Below are positions 7,951 through 14,923 of a DNA stretch of 64,000 bases, piece after piece (position 1 is the first letter of the stretch; every line of letters begins with the position of its first letter). Under the pieces are notes generated by a model. It saw only the letters and a list, made by a program, of their open reading frames with translations. It did no database searches and was not told the DNA's origin. A program made the position numbers and the translations under genes. Source of the stretch: Deltaproteobacteria bacterium. GTDB taxonomy: Bacteria > Myxococcota_A > Polyangia > Polyangiales > Sandaracinaceae. The stretch is from assembly GCA_017303575.1 (NCBI GenBank), contig JAFLCL010000004.1, forward strand, positions 35,032 through 99,031. The letters run 5' to 3'.

Positions 7951-8100
7951 CGTAACTATCACGGTCCTAAGGTAGCGAATCCCCGTGAGGGGCCTAGCGA
8001 CGGCAGTCCGAGTCCCACGTGGACGAAGTCTGCGGGGCGAGCGGACGTGGGCAACCACGTCAATGCGCCGGCGGAGCTCGCGCGAGAGTGCGCGCTCCAA
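7951..8100 (+). ncRNA. Candidate structured RNA with a 23S rRNA helix 69-71 match
   Basis: Bases 7951-7979 equal the universally conserved 23S rRNA segment that includes the I-CeuI recognition site, with one A-to-C change at 7961 region (TAACTATC in place of TAACTATA). The match stops at 7979. It is followed on the same strand by CCCC-GTGA-GGGG (7981-7992), a GCAG/CTGC stem enclosing GTCC/GGAC (8003-8033), GACGTGG-GCAA-CCACGTC (8044-8061) and a GGAG-CGCG/CGCG-CTCC stem (8073-8098). GTGA and GCAA are GNRA tetraloops. No protein frame explains this. The rRNA match is established by comparison with memory of the E. coli sequence; a functional RNA is inference. Confidence 0.45.
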
Positions 8101-8129
8101 ACGTCTCTCCACCCCTCGTCGCGCCCCTC

Positions 8130-8450
8130 GCTTTGCTCAGCTTCCGAACCTCCGCCTGGGGTCTGTCGACCGCTGTTTCTGTTTCGGAATCAGAACGATT
8201 GCTGTCGCGAGCGCCGTCTCAGCCTCCGAACCTGACGACCCCGCTGACGACAGCGCCGTCGGACCTTCGGAGCCTCCCGATCACGCTGACGACAGCGCAG
8301 GCGGACCTTCGGAGCCTCCCGATCACGCTGACGACAGCGTCGGCGGAGGTTCGGAAGCTCAACGGCCGCTGACGACAGCGATCGGCGAGGTTCGGAAGCT
8401 GATCGGACGCTGACGACAGCGATCGGGGAGGTTCGGAACCCGATCCGTGG
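8130..8450 (+). repeat. 41-42 bp tandem array with inverted flanking copies
   Basis: Five units start at 8243, 8285, 8327, 8368 and 8409 (periods 42, 42, 41, 41). Every unit starts with GCTGACGACAGCG, a short hairpin (GCTG/CAGC), followed by a CTTCGGAG or GTTCGGAA block. Degenerate copies in opposite orientation lie at about 8132-8240; 8139-8156 is the perfect 18-bp reverse complement of 8342-8359. The change in period shifts any reading frame, so the array is probably not coding. Not a CRISPR: units are similar over their whole length and have no unique spacers. Confidence 0.8.
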
Positions 8451-8495
8451 CGTGCGTCGGGGCGTCGGGGGCGTGCGTGTCCGGGGAAAACGTCA

Positions 8496-9150
8496 GTGCT
8501 CTCGGCTCGTTGTGAAATTGTTCGACGAGGGACGAAACCAGATTGGGGGCGATCCGATGAATGCCTCGCCGAGCGGACGCTCGATGGCCTCGACACCTCC
8601 GCATGGGCGGCGCGTCAGGCCGACCTCGAGCACCAACGACAGGAGGAGAACGGGGAGATCGCACAGCTCTACGCCGAGCTCGTCACGCTGCACGAGCCTC
8701 GTCGCGGACGCCGACTCCTTCGGCATCCGCGGCCACCTCTCGCGAGACCGCATCGCGACGTTCCGAGACGCGCGTAGCCACCAGGGCGCGCTCAACGGCG
8801 TCGGCGGCGTCGTGGGCGTGCTCCGCGAGACGTGGAGCGCGGTCGCCGCGCACACGCCGATCACCGTGGCGGACCTCGCTCGCGCAGACGCGCTGGCGAA
8901 GCGCTTCGACGCGGCGCTCGCGATCGCTTCGTGCCTTCGCTCTACGCGGGACGCGGTGGCCGCAAGCCGAAGGGTGGCGACGTCGACGTGGACGACGACA
9001 CGTTCGTTCCGCCGGTGATCGGGCCTGGGCCAGTCCATGGTGGTCTGGCGTTTCCGAACACGTGAGTCGCAGGTCGTCGTCCGCAAGGGCGATGGGACGA
9101 TTCAGACCGAATACACGTATGGGACGGATCCGTTTCCGCCTCGCGGTTGA
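8496..9150 (+). pseudogene. Decayed coding remnant with three frame changes
   Basis: Protein-like sequence can be followed by switching frame: 8496 to about 8690 (AWAARQADLEHQRQEENGEI, coiled-coil-like), then the +1 frame from about 8690 to 8920 (GVVGVLRETWSAVAAHTPIT, ARADALAKRFDAALA), then back to the first frame (DRFVPSLYAGRGGRKPKGGD to about 9035), then again the second frame to a TGA at 9150 (VVVRKGDGTIQTEYTYGTDP). No single frame reads through all of it. The family is not recognised. The 5' end is uncertain; a GTG at 8496 is only a guess. Decay next to repeats suggests a remnant of acquired DNA. Confidence 0.5.
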
Positions 9151-9160
9151 ATCGGATGGA

Positions 9161-9385
9161 GAGGCAGAACGGGCCCGGGCGCTGTGCGCCCTGGCTCGGT
9201 CGCTTCGCTCCCTGGCGCGGGCTCGGTCGCTTCGCTCCCTGGCGCGGGCAGAGCAGAGAAGACGCCCGACCTGCTGGGTCGCCTCTGCTCTGCTCACGCC
9301 AGGGCCGAAGGCCCGAGCCAGGCGCAGCCGCGCCAGGGCGATGCCCGAGCCAGGGCGAAGCCCGCGCCCGTTCTGCTCTCTGCTC
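9161..9385. repeat. Large palindromic repeat with internal 27-bp duplication (family A)
   Basis: The left arm starts GAGGCAGAACGGGCCCGGGC and contains two exact 27-bp tandem copies (9194-9220 and 9221-9247). The right arm (about 9290-9385) runs in reverse complement and ends GCCCGCGCCCGTTCTG-CTCTCTGCTC. About 31 bases of the right arm are the reverse complement of the 51-bp unit at 400-543. The whole element can fold back on itself and lies between the decayed gene and a convergent gene. Confidence 0.85.
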
Positions 9386-9418
9386 TTCTCACTCTCCTTC
9401 TGGGCGCCGCCTCGCTGA

Positions 9419-9453
9419 TCCTCCCCAACCCCTCCCTGTGGGAGGGGCTCTTT
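9419..9453 (+). terminator. Terminator-like hairpin, family C copy 2
   Basis: CCCCTCCC (9429-9436), loop TGT, GGGAGGGG (9440-9447), followed by CTCTTT. Preceded by the family-typical TCCTCCCCAA. In the plus direction it has the form of an intrinsic terminator. From 9454 to 9564 no gene or further structure was seen. Confidence 0.68.
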
Positions 9454-9564
9454 GGGTGCTCGGACTCCTCACGATGACTCGCCCTACACAGTTGGCCTCT
9501 CTCCGGACGTCGACACCGCGTTCACGTCGACCACCGACTCGGCGGTTCAGCCATCTACGTCGGA

Positions 9565-10821
9565 TCAGACACCCAGCACGCGGCGCACCAGGTCGAAGTC
9601 GGACGTGTCGCCGCGAGGCGAGGCTGCCTCCTCACGCTCCATCTCGTCGATGAAGCGTACGAGCATCACCCGTCCGGACTTGGTCTTCGAGGCTTCGCGC
9701 GGAGAGATGCCGCGCAACATGGGAAGAGGTGTGTCGATCCAAGAGCGCCAGTGAGACTCCTCGAAGGCACGGAACAAGTCTGCGGGCGTCTGGTTCGCGG
9801 CGAGCTCGGAGAGCACGAAAGGAGGCTCGGCGTCCACGGCAATGTCCTCGTGATCGCGGAGGCGATGACGGACCGCCTCGAGGAGCCCGTGCTCCTTCAA
9901 CGTCTCTTCGACGCGCGCGCGCGCAGCGTCGGCGCGGCGCACGGAGTTGGTCTCGATGACGAGCGCGCTCTCCTTCACCACCACGCGCGCGACCATCGCG
10001 GGGCCGAAGCGTGAGGGCATCTCGTACCGGGGCTCGAAGAGCGTGACGTGCGTGGTCGCGCCGTCCTCGTCGAGCTCCGCGAGCGGGAGGGTCGTGAGAC
10101 GTGCGATGACCTCGGCGCGTCGCGCGGGATCGAGCGCGAAGTGATCGCGTGTCCACAGCAGCGGGTCGCCGTCGAGGTTCTCGATCTGCGGCTGCACCCT
10201 CGCGAACATCGCCTCGACGAAGTGCTGCCATCGCTGGAGCAGCTCCTCGGCCACGCCCGGCCCTCGCACCTGCGCCACGCTCATCGCGCCCGGCTCGACG
10301 CCGCGCGCGCCGCACACCTTCTCCACGACCTCGGCGCCGAAGTCCGGCGGGACGGGCTGCGGGTGCGTGCCAGCCAAGAGCGAGAGGCCCTCGATGTCGA
10401 CGACGCGCGCGAGCAGGAACACCGAGGGGAACACACCCTCGCTCGCCACTTCGTCCTGCACCGTGCGCACGGCGCCAGTGAGTCGATCGATCGCCGTGAA
10501 GCCCACGCCAGGCTGCACCTCGGTCACCTGCCACGCCGACAGCCACGATCGCATGCTCGCCTCGAGCCACGCGCGCTGACGCGCGTCGAGCGTGTGACCA
10601 CGCTCGCGCAAGAAGACGTCGACGACGCGTTCTTCGCCTTCGAAGCGACACTCGTAGAGCATCCACGCCACCACGACCCCGAGCTCGTCTTCGGCAGGCT
10701 GGAACCCGAGGATCTCGTCGGGGCGAAACGACGGAGCGCGAGGATCCAACCAGTCGAGGATCTCGTCGGTGAGCCGGTTGCTGACCGAGTGCCAGGAGGG
10801 GAGGTCCGCCGCGTCCGCCAT
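9565..10821 (-). CDS. Hypothetical protein with MbcA/ParS-like C-terminal motif
   Basis: 418 residues, cytoplasmic. ATG at 10821 is preferred to a TTG 36 nt upstream. No enzyme family is recognised. Near the C-terminus, TPLPMLRGISPREASKTKSG resembles the conserved 'NTPNPALGGRTPLEAL' box of the MbcA/ParS/Xre antitoxin C-terminal domain, which also occurs in larger proteins that are not antitoxins. The middle contains an alpha/beta region (HVTLFEPRYEMPSRFGPAMV, ARVVVKESALVIETNSVRRA) that may be a separate domain. It is transcribed towards the family A and C repeats; no partner toxin gene is adjacent. Confidence 0.6.
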   Translation of the reverse strand: MADAADLPSWHSVSNRLTDEILDWLDPRAPSFRPDEILGFQPAEDELGVVVAWMLYECRFEGEERVVDVFLRERGHTLDARQRAWLEASMRSWLSAWQVTEVQPGVGFTAIDRLTGAVRTVQDEVASEGVFPSVFLLARVVDIEGLSLLAGTHPQPVPPDFGAEVVEKVCGARGVEPGAMSVAQVRGPGVAEELLQRWQHFVEAMFARVQPQIENLDGDPLLWTRDHFALDPARRAEVIARLTTLPLAELDEDGATTHVTLFEPRYEMPSRFGPAMVARVVVKESALVIETNSVRRADAARARVEETLKEHGLLEAVRHRLRDHEDIAVDAEPPFVLSELAANQTPADLFRAFEESHWRSWIDTPLPMLRGISPREASKTKSGRVMLVRFIDEMEREEAASPRGDTSDFDLVRRVLGV

Positions 10822-10895
10822 GGGACCATCGCTACACGAGACGACGTGCGCTGACAACGACGACCGCGTCGTGGCCGCATCGCTCGTCTGACGGT

Positions 10896-12224
10896 TCAGG
10901 GGACGGGGTCGAGGGAGCGGCGCACGATGGTCACTTCCGAGGCGTCGTCGTCGAGCGAAGCGAGGACGAGCTCGCGGTCCGTCAGCGTGAACGTCGTGTT
11001 GCGCGGCAGCGGCCCGACCACGTCGTCGTCGAGTCGCACGTAGGCGTGGGCGTCATCGCCGTGTTGGAACGCGAAGTGGTACCCGTCGCGCGAGACGGCG
11101 ACCACCTCGTGATCCTCACGGCGTGCGCTCGCCGTCGGATACCCAAAGGGACCGAAGCTGCGGTCGCCCACGTGGAAGGTGTACCGGTCGCTCGCGCGGT
11201 CGAGCGTGAAGAGACACGCGAAGCTTCGTGTCGTCACGCGCACACTCGAGCCCATCTCCCAGTCGATCGACGTCGGCAGCACGCGCTCGTGACCGTCGAG
11301 CACCGCGAAGGCCTCGCTCGTCTCGCCACGCGCGCGCTCGGCGGCCCACAGCAAGTGCGCGCCGTCAGGCGACCACCACGGGCCGTCGCTGTAGCCGAGG
11401 CCGTCGTGTCGCACGCCGTCGACGAAGAAGCCCGACCGGTCGCCGTCGTCGTACGCGAACGCGAGACGATCGCCGCGGGGTCCCGTGCATCGCTCGAGGC
11501 TGCGAACGCGGGTGAACGCGCCGACGATCGCTCCGTCGCCGAGCCGCACCTCCGTGCGCCAGCGATCGAGCTCCACGCTCATCACGAGTCGACCGTCGCG
11601 ACCGAGCTCGACGCGAGGACGGGTCGTGAACGGACCGATCACACGGTCGTCGTGGAGCACCTCCGAGACACCGTCACGGCCATCCACGAGGGCGACGCTT
11701 CCGTGCGCGACGTGAACGTTCGGGCGCGAGGTTCGACATGGGAGGGCGCGGCCGTCGATCCACACGCGCCATGCCTCGCCGAGACGCACGACGCCGACGA
11801 GGTGCGCGCCGTGCCACGCGAGCGAGGCGATCTCGTCGAACGGTCCGACGGGCTCCTCTCCTTCGCGGTCGATCCACCATGCACCCCGTCGCTTCGCGAA
11901 GTACGCGAAGCGATCGTCGCCGCGACGGAACGCAAAGCGCGACACACGCGCGTCCTCCTGCGGCTCGCTCCACACGTCTCGCTGGGCATCGCTCGTCACC
12001 ACGCGGACGAGCCGACCCTGCCGAACGATCGCTGCACGTCGCGACGCGCCGGCGGACCAGTGCCGCTCCGGCGATCGCCCACGCAGCCACACGACGTCCG
12101 GGAGCTCGCGGCCGCTCGACACGCAGCGCTCGCGATCGCCCTCGTGCACCGACGCGATCACGTGCGCGCCGTCGCTCGAGAGATCGAGCCGGACGCGACC
12201 GTCGTTCGCGAATGGGAGCTTCAT
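10896..12224 (-). CDS. Hypothetical beta-propeller-like protein
   Basis: 442 residues without signal peptide or membrane segment. The sequence has repeated short beta strands with Asp-Gly turns and phrases such as SSDGAHVIASV, GYSDGPWWSPDGAHLLWAAE and AVSRDGYHFAFQHGD, the pattern of WD40/TolB-type propellers ('SPDG' blades). Probably a six- or seven-blade propeller used for binding. ATG at 12224. The downstream neighbour at 9565 is on the same strand 75 bp away. Function not identified. Confidence 0.6.
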   Translation of the reverse strand: MKLPFANDGRVRLDLSSDGAHVIASVHEGDRERCVSSGRELPDVVWLRGRSPERHWSAGASRRAAIVRQGRLVRVVTSDAQRDVWSEPQEDARVSRFAFRRGDDRFAYFAKRRGAWWIDREGEEPVGPFDEIASLAWHGAHLVGVVRLGEAWRVWIDGRALPCRTSRPNVHVAHGSVALVDGRDGVSEVLHDDRVIGPFTTRPRVELGRDGRLVMSVELDRWRTEVRLGDGAIVGAFTRVRSLERCTGPRGDRLAFAYDDGDRSGFFVDGVRHDGLGYSDGPWWSPDGAHLLWAAERARGETSEAFAVLDGHERVLPTSIDWEMGSSVRVTTRSFACLFTLDRASDRYTFHVGDRSFGPFGYPTASARREDHEVVAVSRDGYHFAFQHGDDAHAYVRLDDDVVGPLPRNTTFTLTDRELVLASLDDDASEVTIVRRSLDPVP

Positions 12225-12242
12225 CGACCCGCGCGGTCCTGT

Positions 12243-12842
12243 TCAGGGGCAGGGTGCGGCCATGTCCCACTCTTCGCGGGAGCGGAAGATGCCATCGGGT
12301 GTCTCGATGACCGGATCGCAGCCGTCGGCGCGGAACTCGATGTAGCCGGTGCGACGGCCGCAGCGCAGGAGCGACACGCTCATCGCCGCGCGCCACACGC
12401 AGCTGTCCTCGCAGGACGAGCCGGCGATCGCCTCGGCGACGGTCGCGTAGCGCTCGCCGTCGGTGCCCGTCGCGTACGGCGGGCAGGCCTCGGCGCCTTC
12501 GATCGCGGTCCAGTTGCGCACGTAGTCGTAGGCATCGACGCAGTACACGATCAGCGGCTCGTCGAGGTACGTGCACCCCGTGTCGATCGGAGGACCGGCA
12601 TCGTCGCGCTCGACGTACGCATCGCCGCCACGTGCGGTGTCGACGAATTCCCGTGCATCGAGGCTCGCGGGCGCGTCGTCGCTCGAGGGTGCATCGACGC
12701 TCGACGCTGCGTCCTCCGCAGTGCCTGCGTCCTCGGCCGCGCGCGCGTCGACGCGCGTGCCGGCGTCGCCATCGCCCGGTCCATCACCGCAGGCGGCCAG
12801 AGAGAGAACGAGCGCGAGGCACGAGAAGCGAGTCGTGTTCAT
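12243..12842 (-). CDS. DA-rich lipoprotein with Cys-rich C-terminal domain
   Basis: 199 residues. ATG at 12842 yields a signal peptide ending LVLSLAACGD (lipobox). Residues 25-85 are an Asp/Ala linker; residues 90-199 form a compact domain with Cys in CTYLDEPLIVYC, EACPPYATGTDGE, SSCEDSCVW and RCGRRTGYIE, probably disulfide-bonded. Ends 18 bp before the start codon of the propeller-like gene on the same strand, which suggests an operon. Function unknown. Confidence 0.7.
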   Translation of the reverse strand: MNTTRFSCLALVLSLAACGDGPGDGDAGTRVDARAAEDAGTAEDAASSVDAPSSDDAPASLDAREFVDTARGGDAYVERDDAGPPIDTGCTYLDEPLIVYCVDAYDYVRNWTAIEGAEACPPYATGTDGERYATVAEAIAGSSCEDSCVWRAAMSVSLLRCGRRTGYIEFRADGCDPVIETPDGIFRSREEWDMAAPCP

Positions 12843-12929
12843 CGCGCGAGGATGACAGGCACACCGCGCAGTGCACGGCCGACCTCGCCGCGCGAGCAGC
12901 AACTTCCTGACCCTCGCTGAGCCCTCTGA

Positions 12930-13055
12930 CTCAAGTCAGGGGCTCCGTCGCAGAGCGGCGCAGGGACAAGCCCTTCGGGCTACGTGGGTCGTCCAGAGAA
13001 GCCCGCAGGGCTTGCGTCGTTGCGACGCCTTGGAGCCCCCAGCTTCAGCTGGCGG
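12930..13055. repeat. Cluster of short hairpins
   Basis: The 271-bp gap between lipA and the lipoprotein gene holds successive inverted repeats: GCCC-T-CTGACT/AGTCAG-GGGC (about 12924-12945), AGCCCTTCGGGCT (about 12967-12980), AAGCCCGCAGGGCTT (about 13001-13015) and CCAGCTTCAGCTGG (about 13038-13051). Loops are 2-3 nt. They lie 3' of lipA and may end its transcript; four in a row is more than a terminator needs. Confidence 0.65.
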
Positions 13056-13113
13056 GCCTCGCGCGGTCTCGTCCCGAACACGGAGGCGTTCTCTCGTTCA
13101 GCAAGAGAAGCGA

Positions 13114-14097
13114 TCAAGGAAGAACGCTGAGGCGAGTCTTCTTGCCGTAGCGGTCTTCGAATGCCTGGCCGCCGTGCTGCTCGGCTGCGCTCGCGTCGCC
13201 GCCGAGGATGCCGCGCAAGAACGCTTCGGCCGCGCGGTAGCTCGAGCGCACGAGCGCGCCGCTCGCGACGTAGCGGAAGCCCATCGAGAGGCCCGCGTCG
13301 CGGAACGCATCGAACTCGCGCGGCTCCACGTAGCGGACGACCTCGGCGTGCTTGGGCGTGGGGCGCAGGTACTGGCCGATCGTGAGCACGTCGACGCCCG
13401 CGTCGCGCAGGCCCTGCATCGCCTCGAGCACGTCGGCTTCGGTCTCGCCGCAGCCCACCATGAGGGAGCTCTTGGTGACCTCGGCGCCCTCTTCCTTGGC
13501 CCAGCGCAGCACGTCGATCGATCGCTGCCAGCTGCAGCGCGCGTCGCGCATCTTGCGCTGGAGCGCAGGCACGACCTCGACGTTGTGCGCGAACACGTCG
13601 GGGCGTCCCTCGCGCACGAGCGTCGCGACATCGTTGCGCACGCCCTGGAAGTCACCGACGAGCGTCTCGACGAGCAGCTTCGGGCTGTAGTGCTTGATGC
13701 GCTGCACCGTGCGCGCGACGTGCTCGGCGCCACCATCGAGGAGATCGTCGCGGTCGACCATGGTGAGGACGACGTACGCGAGATCGAGCTCCCCGAGCGC
13801 GCGCCCCGTGTTCTCGGGCTCGCGTGGATCGACGACGCCACCCGGATCGCCCGTCGACACCGCGCAGAAACGACAGCCGCGCGTGCACGTCTCGCCGAGG
13901 ATCATGATCGTCGCGGTGCCCTCACCCCAGCACTCGCCGATGTTCGGACAGCGCGCCTCTTCACACACCGTGTGGAGATCGAGCTTTCGGAACGTGCGCT
14001 TGAGCGACTCGTAGCGCTCACCGCCGGGCAAACGCACACGCAGCCAGTCGGGCTTCTTGCGCGGCAGCGGCTCGGGCGTGACGGTCTCGTCGGACAT
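13114..14097 (-). CDS. lipA: Lipoyl synthase
   Basis: 327 residues, a radical SAM enzyme that inserts two sulfur atoms into protein-bound octanoyl groups to make lipoyl cofactor for pyruvate and 2-oxoglutarate dehydrogenases and the glycine cleavage system. Both cluster motifs are visible: CEEARCPNIGEC near residue 45 (auxiliary cluster) and CTRGCRFC near residue 70 (radical SAM CxxxCxxC). GETEADVLEAM and TIGQYLRPTPKHAEVVRYV are further family blocks, and the R-S-S-Y motif near the end (VRSSYRAAE) supplies the serine ligand. ATG at 14097 matches the usual N-terminus (KKPDWLRVRLP). No lipB is adjacent. Confidence 0.97.
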   Translation of the reverse strand: MSDETVTPEPLPRKKPDWLRVRLPGGERYESLKRTFRKLDLHTVCEEARCPNIGECWGEGTATIMILGETCTRGCRFCAVSTGDPGGVVDPREPENTGRALGELDLAYVVLTMVDRDDLLDGGAEHVARTVQRIKHYSPKLLVETLVGDFQGVRNDVATLVREGRPDVFAHNVEVVPALQRKMRDARCSWQRSIDVLRWAKEEGAEVTKSSLMVGCGETEADVLEAMQGLRDAGVDVLTIGQYLRPTPKHAEVVRYVEPREFDAFRDAGLSMGFRYVASGALVRSSYRAAEAFLRGILGGDASAAEQHGGQAFEDRYGKKTRLSVLP

Positions 14098-14191
14098 CGG
14101 ACCGAGACTCTGGGTGGCCGACCTCGCGATCGCAAGGCCCACGCTGCCCGCGGGAGGGAAGACGAGGCCGGGTGGGAGTCGTCCATGCGCG

Positions 14192-14632
14192 ATGCGCGCC
14201 GCTTCGATGCTCTGCCTCGCGTTCGTATGCGTCGCGGCCAGCGTGGCGCGTCCGAGCGCGGCGCAGGACTGCACCTCGGGCGACCGCACGGCGATCGCGG
14301 CCGAAGAGCTCGCGCGCTCGGGCACGCCGCTGATGCGCGCTGCCGCCCGTCACTTCCGACGATCGATCGCGCCGACGATCCCGCGCGGCTGGCCCCGTCG
14401 TCTGCGCGTGCTGACGGCCGGAGACACGACGATGTCGGTGACCGAGGCTGCGGCGTGCATCGGCTACTTCGAGGGCCGAGCGACCACGCTGCGTCGCGTG
14501 CGGCCCGACGCGCGCATCTCGTGGGTCTTCCTCGAGCTCTTCCACGAAGCCGACGGCGAGAGCGACTACCTCGTCTTCCTCGACGAGCGTCTGCGCGTCG
14601 TGCGCGACGTGCGCCTGCACGACCATCCGTGA
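14192..14632 (+). CDS. Secreted hypothetical protein
   Basis: 146 residues. ATG at 14192 opens a signal peptide (MRAASMLCLAFVCVAASVAR, cleavage after PSAAQ). Two cysteines remain in the mature form (QDCTSGDRT, AACIGYFEG). The mature domain alternates strands and turns (SWVFLELFHEADGESDYLVF); no family recognised. It is divergent from lipA, with the two starts 95 bp apart, and ends before the family C and D repeats. Confidence 0.6.
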   Translation: MRAASMLCLAFVCVAASVARPSAAQDCTSGDRTAIAAEELARSGTPLMRAAARHFRRSIAPTIPRGWPRRLRVLTAGDTTMSVTEAAACIGYFEGRATTLRRVRPDARISWVFLELFHEADGESDYLVFLDERLRVVRDVRLHDHP

Positions 14633-14730
14633 CCCTCGGCCCGCAGAGCCGAAGGACGTGCACGCTCGTGCGCGCGACGGGTTGTGTCCGAAGCTCGTGT
14701 GCAGGACGAGCGTGTTCTGGCCGGCCGCGC

Positions 14731-14767
14731 GGACCCTCCCCAACCCCTCCCACGGGAGGGGCTTCTT
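14731..14767 (+). terminator. Terminator-like hairpin, family C copy 3
   Basis: GACCCTCCCCAA lead, stem CCCCTCCC (14744-14751) / GGGAGGGG (14754-14761) with a 2-nt loop, then CTTCTTC. It follows the secreted-protein gene by about 100 bp. The rest of the gap 14633-14923 holds a GGGGGGCTCGTCCCCGCCGC stretch near 14786 and the family D copy; no gene seen. Confidence 0.65.
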
Positions 14768-14877
14768 CAGTTGCTCGACAACCCGGGGGGCTCGTCCCCG
14801 CCGCAGGTCGCCTATGGCGACGTGAACGCGATGCGGGGAGCGACTCGAATGAGGCCCTTGTTGTGAGGCCCCATGGC

Positions 14878-14903
14878 GTAGGGCGGGGGCTCGTCCCCCG
14901 CCG
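14878..14903. repeat. Family D hairpin repeat
   Basis: Single copy: GTAGGGCGGGGGC-TCGT-CCCCCGCCG. Stem GGCGGGGG (14882-14889) with CCCCCGCC (14895-14902). Lies 20 bp beyond the stop codon of the convergent monooxygenase-like gene, so it may terminate it. Confidence 0.75.
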
Positions 14904-14923
14904 CCTGTCACGCGCGGCCTCCG

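Noticed and set aside
7951..7979. Part of a true 23S rRNA gene
   Set aside because: Only 29 bases match; the bases on either side do not follow the rRNA sequence and no 16S, 5S or tRNA is near.
8243..8450. CRISPR array
   Set aside because: Units resemble each other over the full 41-42 bp, there are no unique spacers, and no cas gene is in the window.
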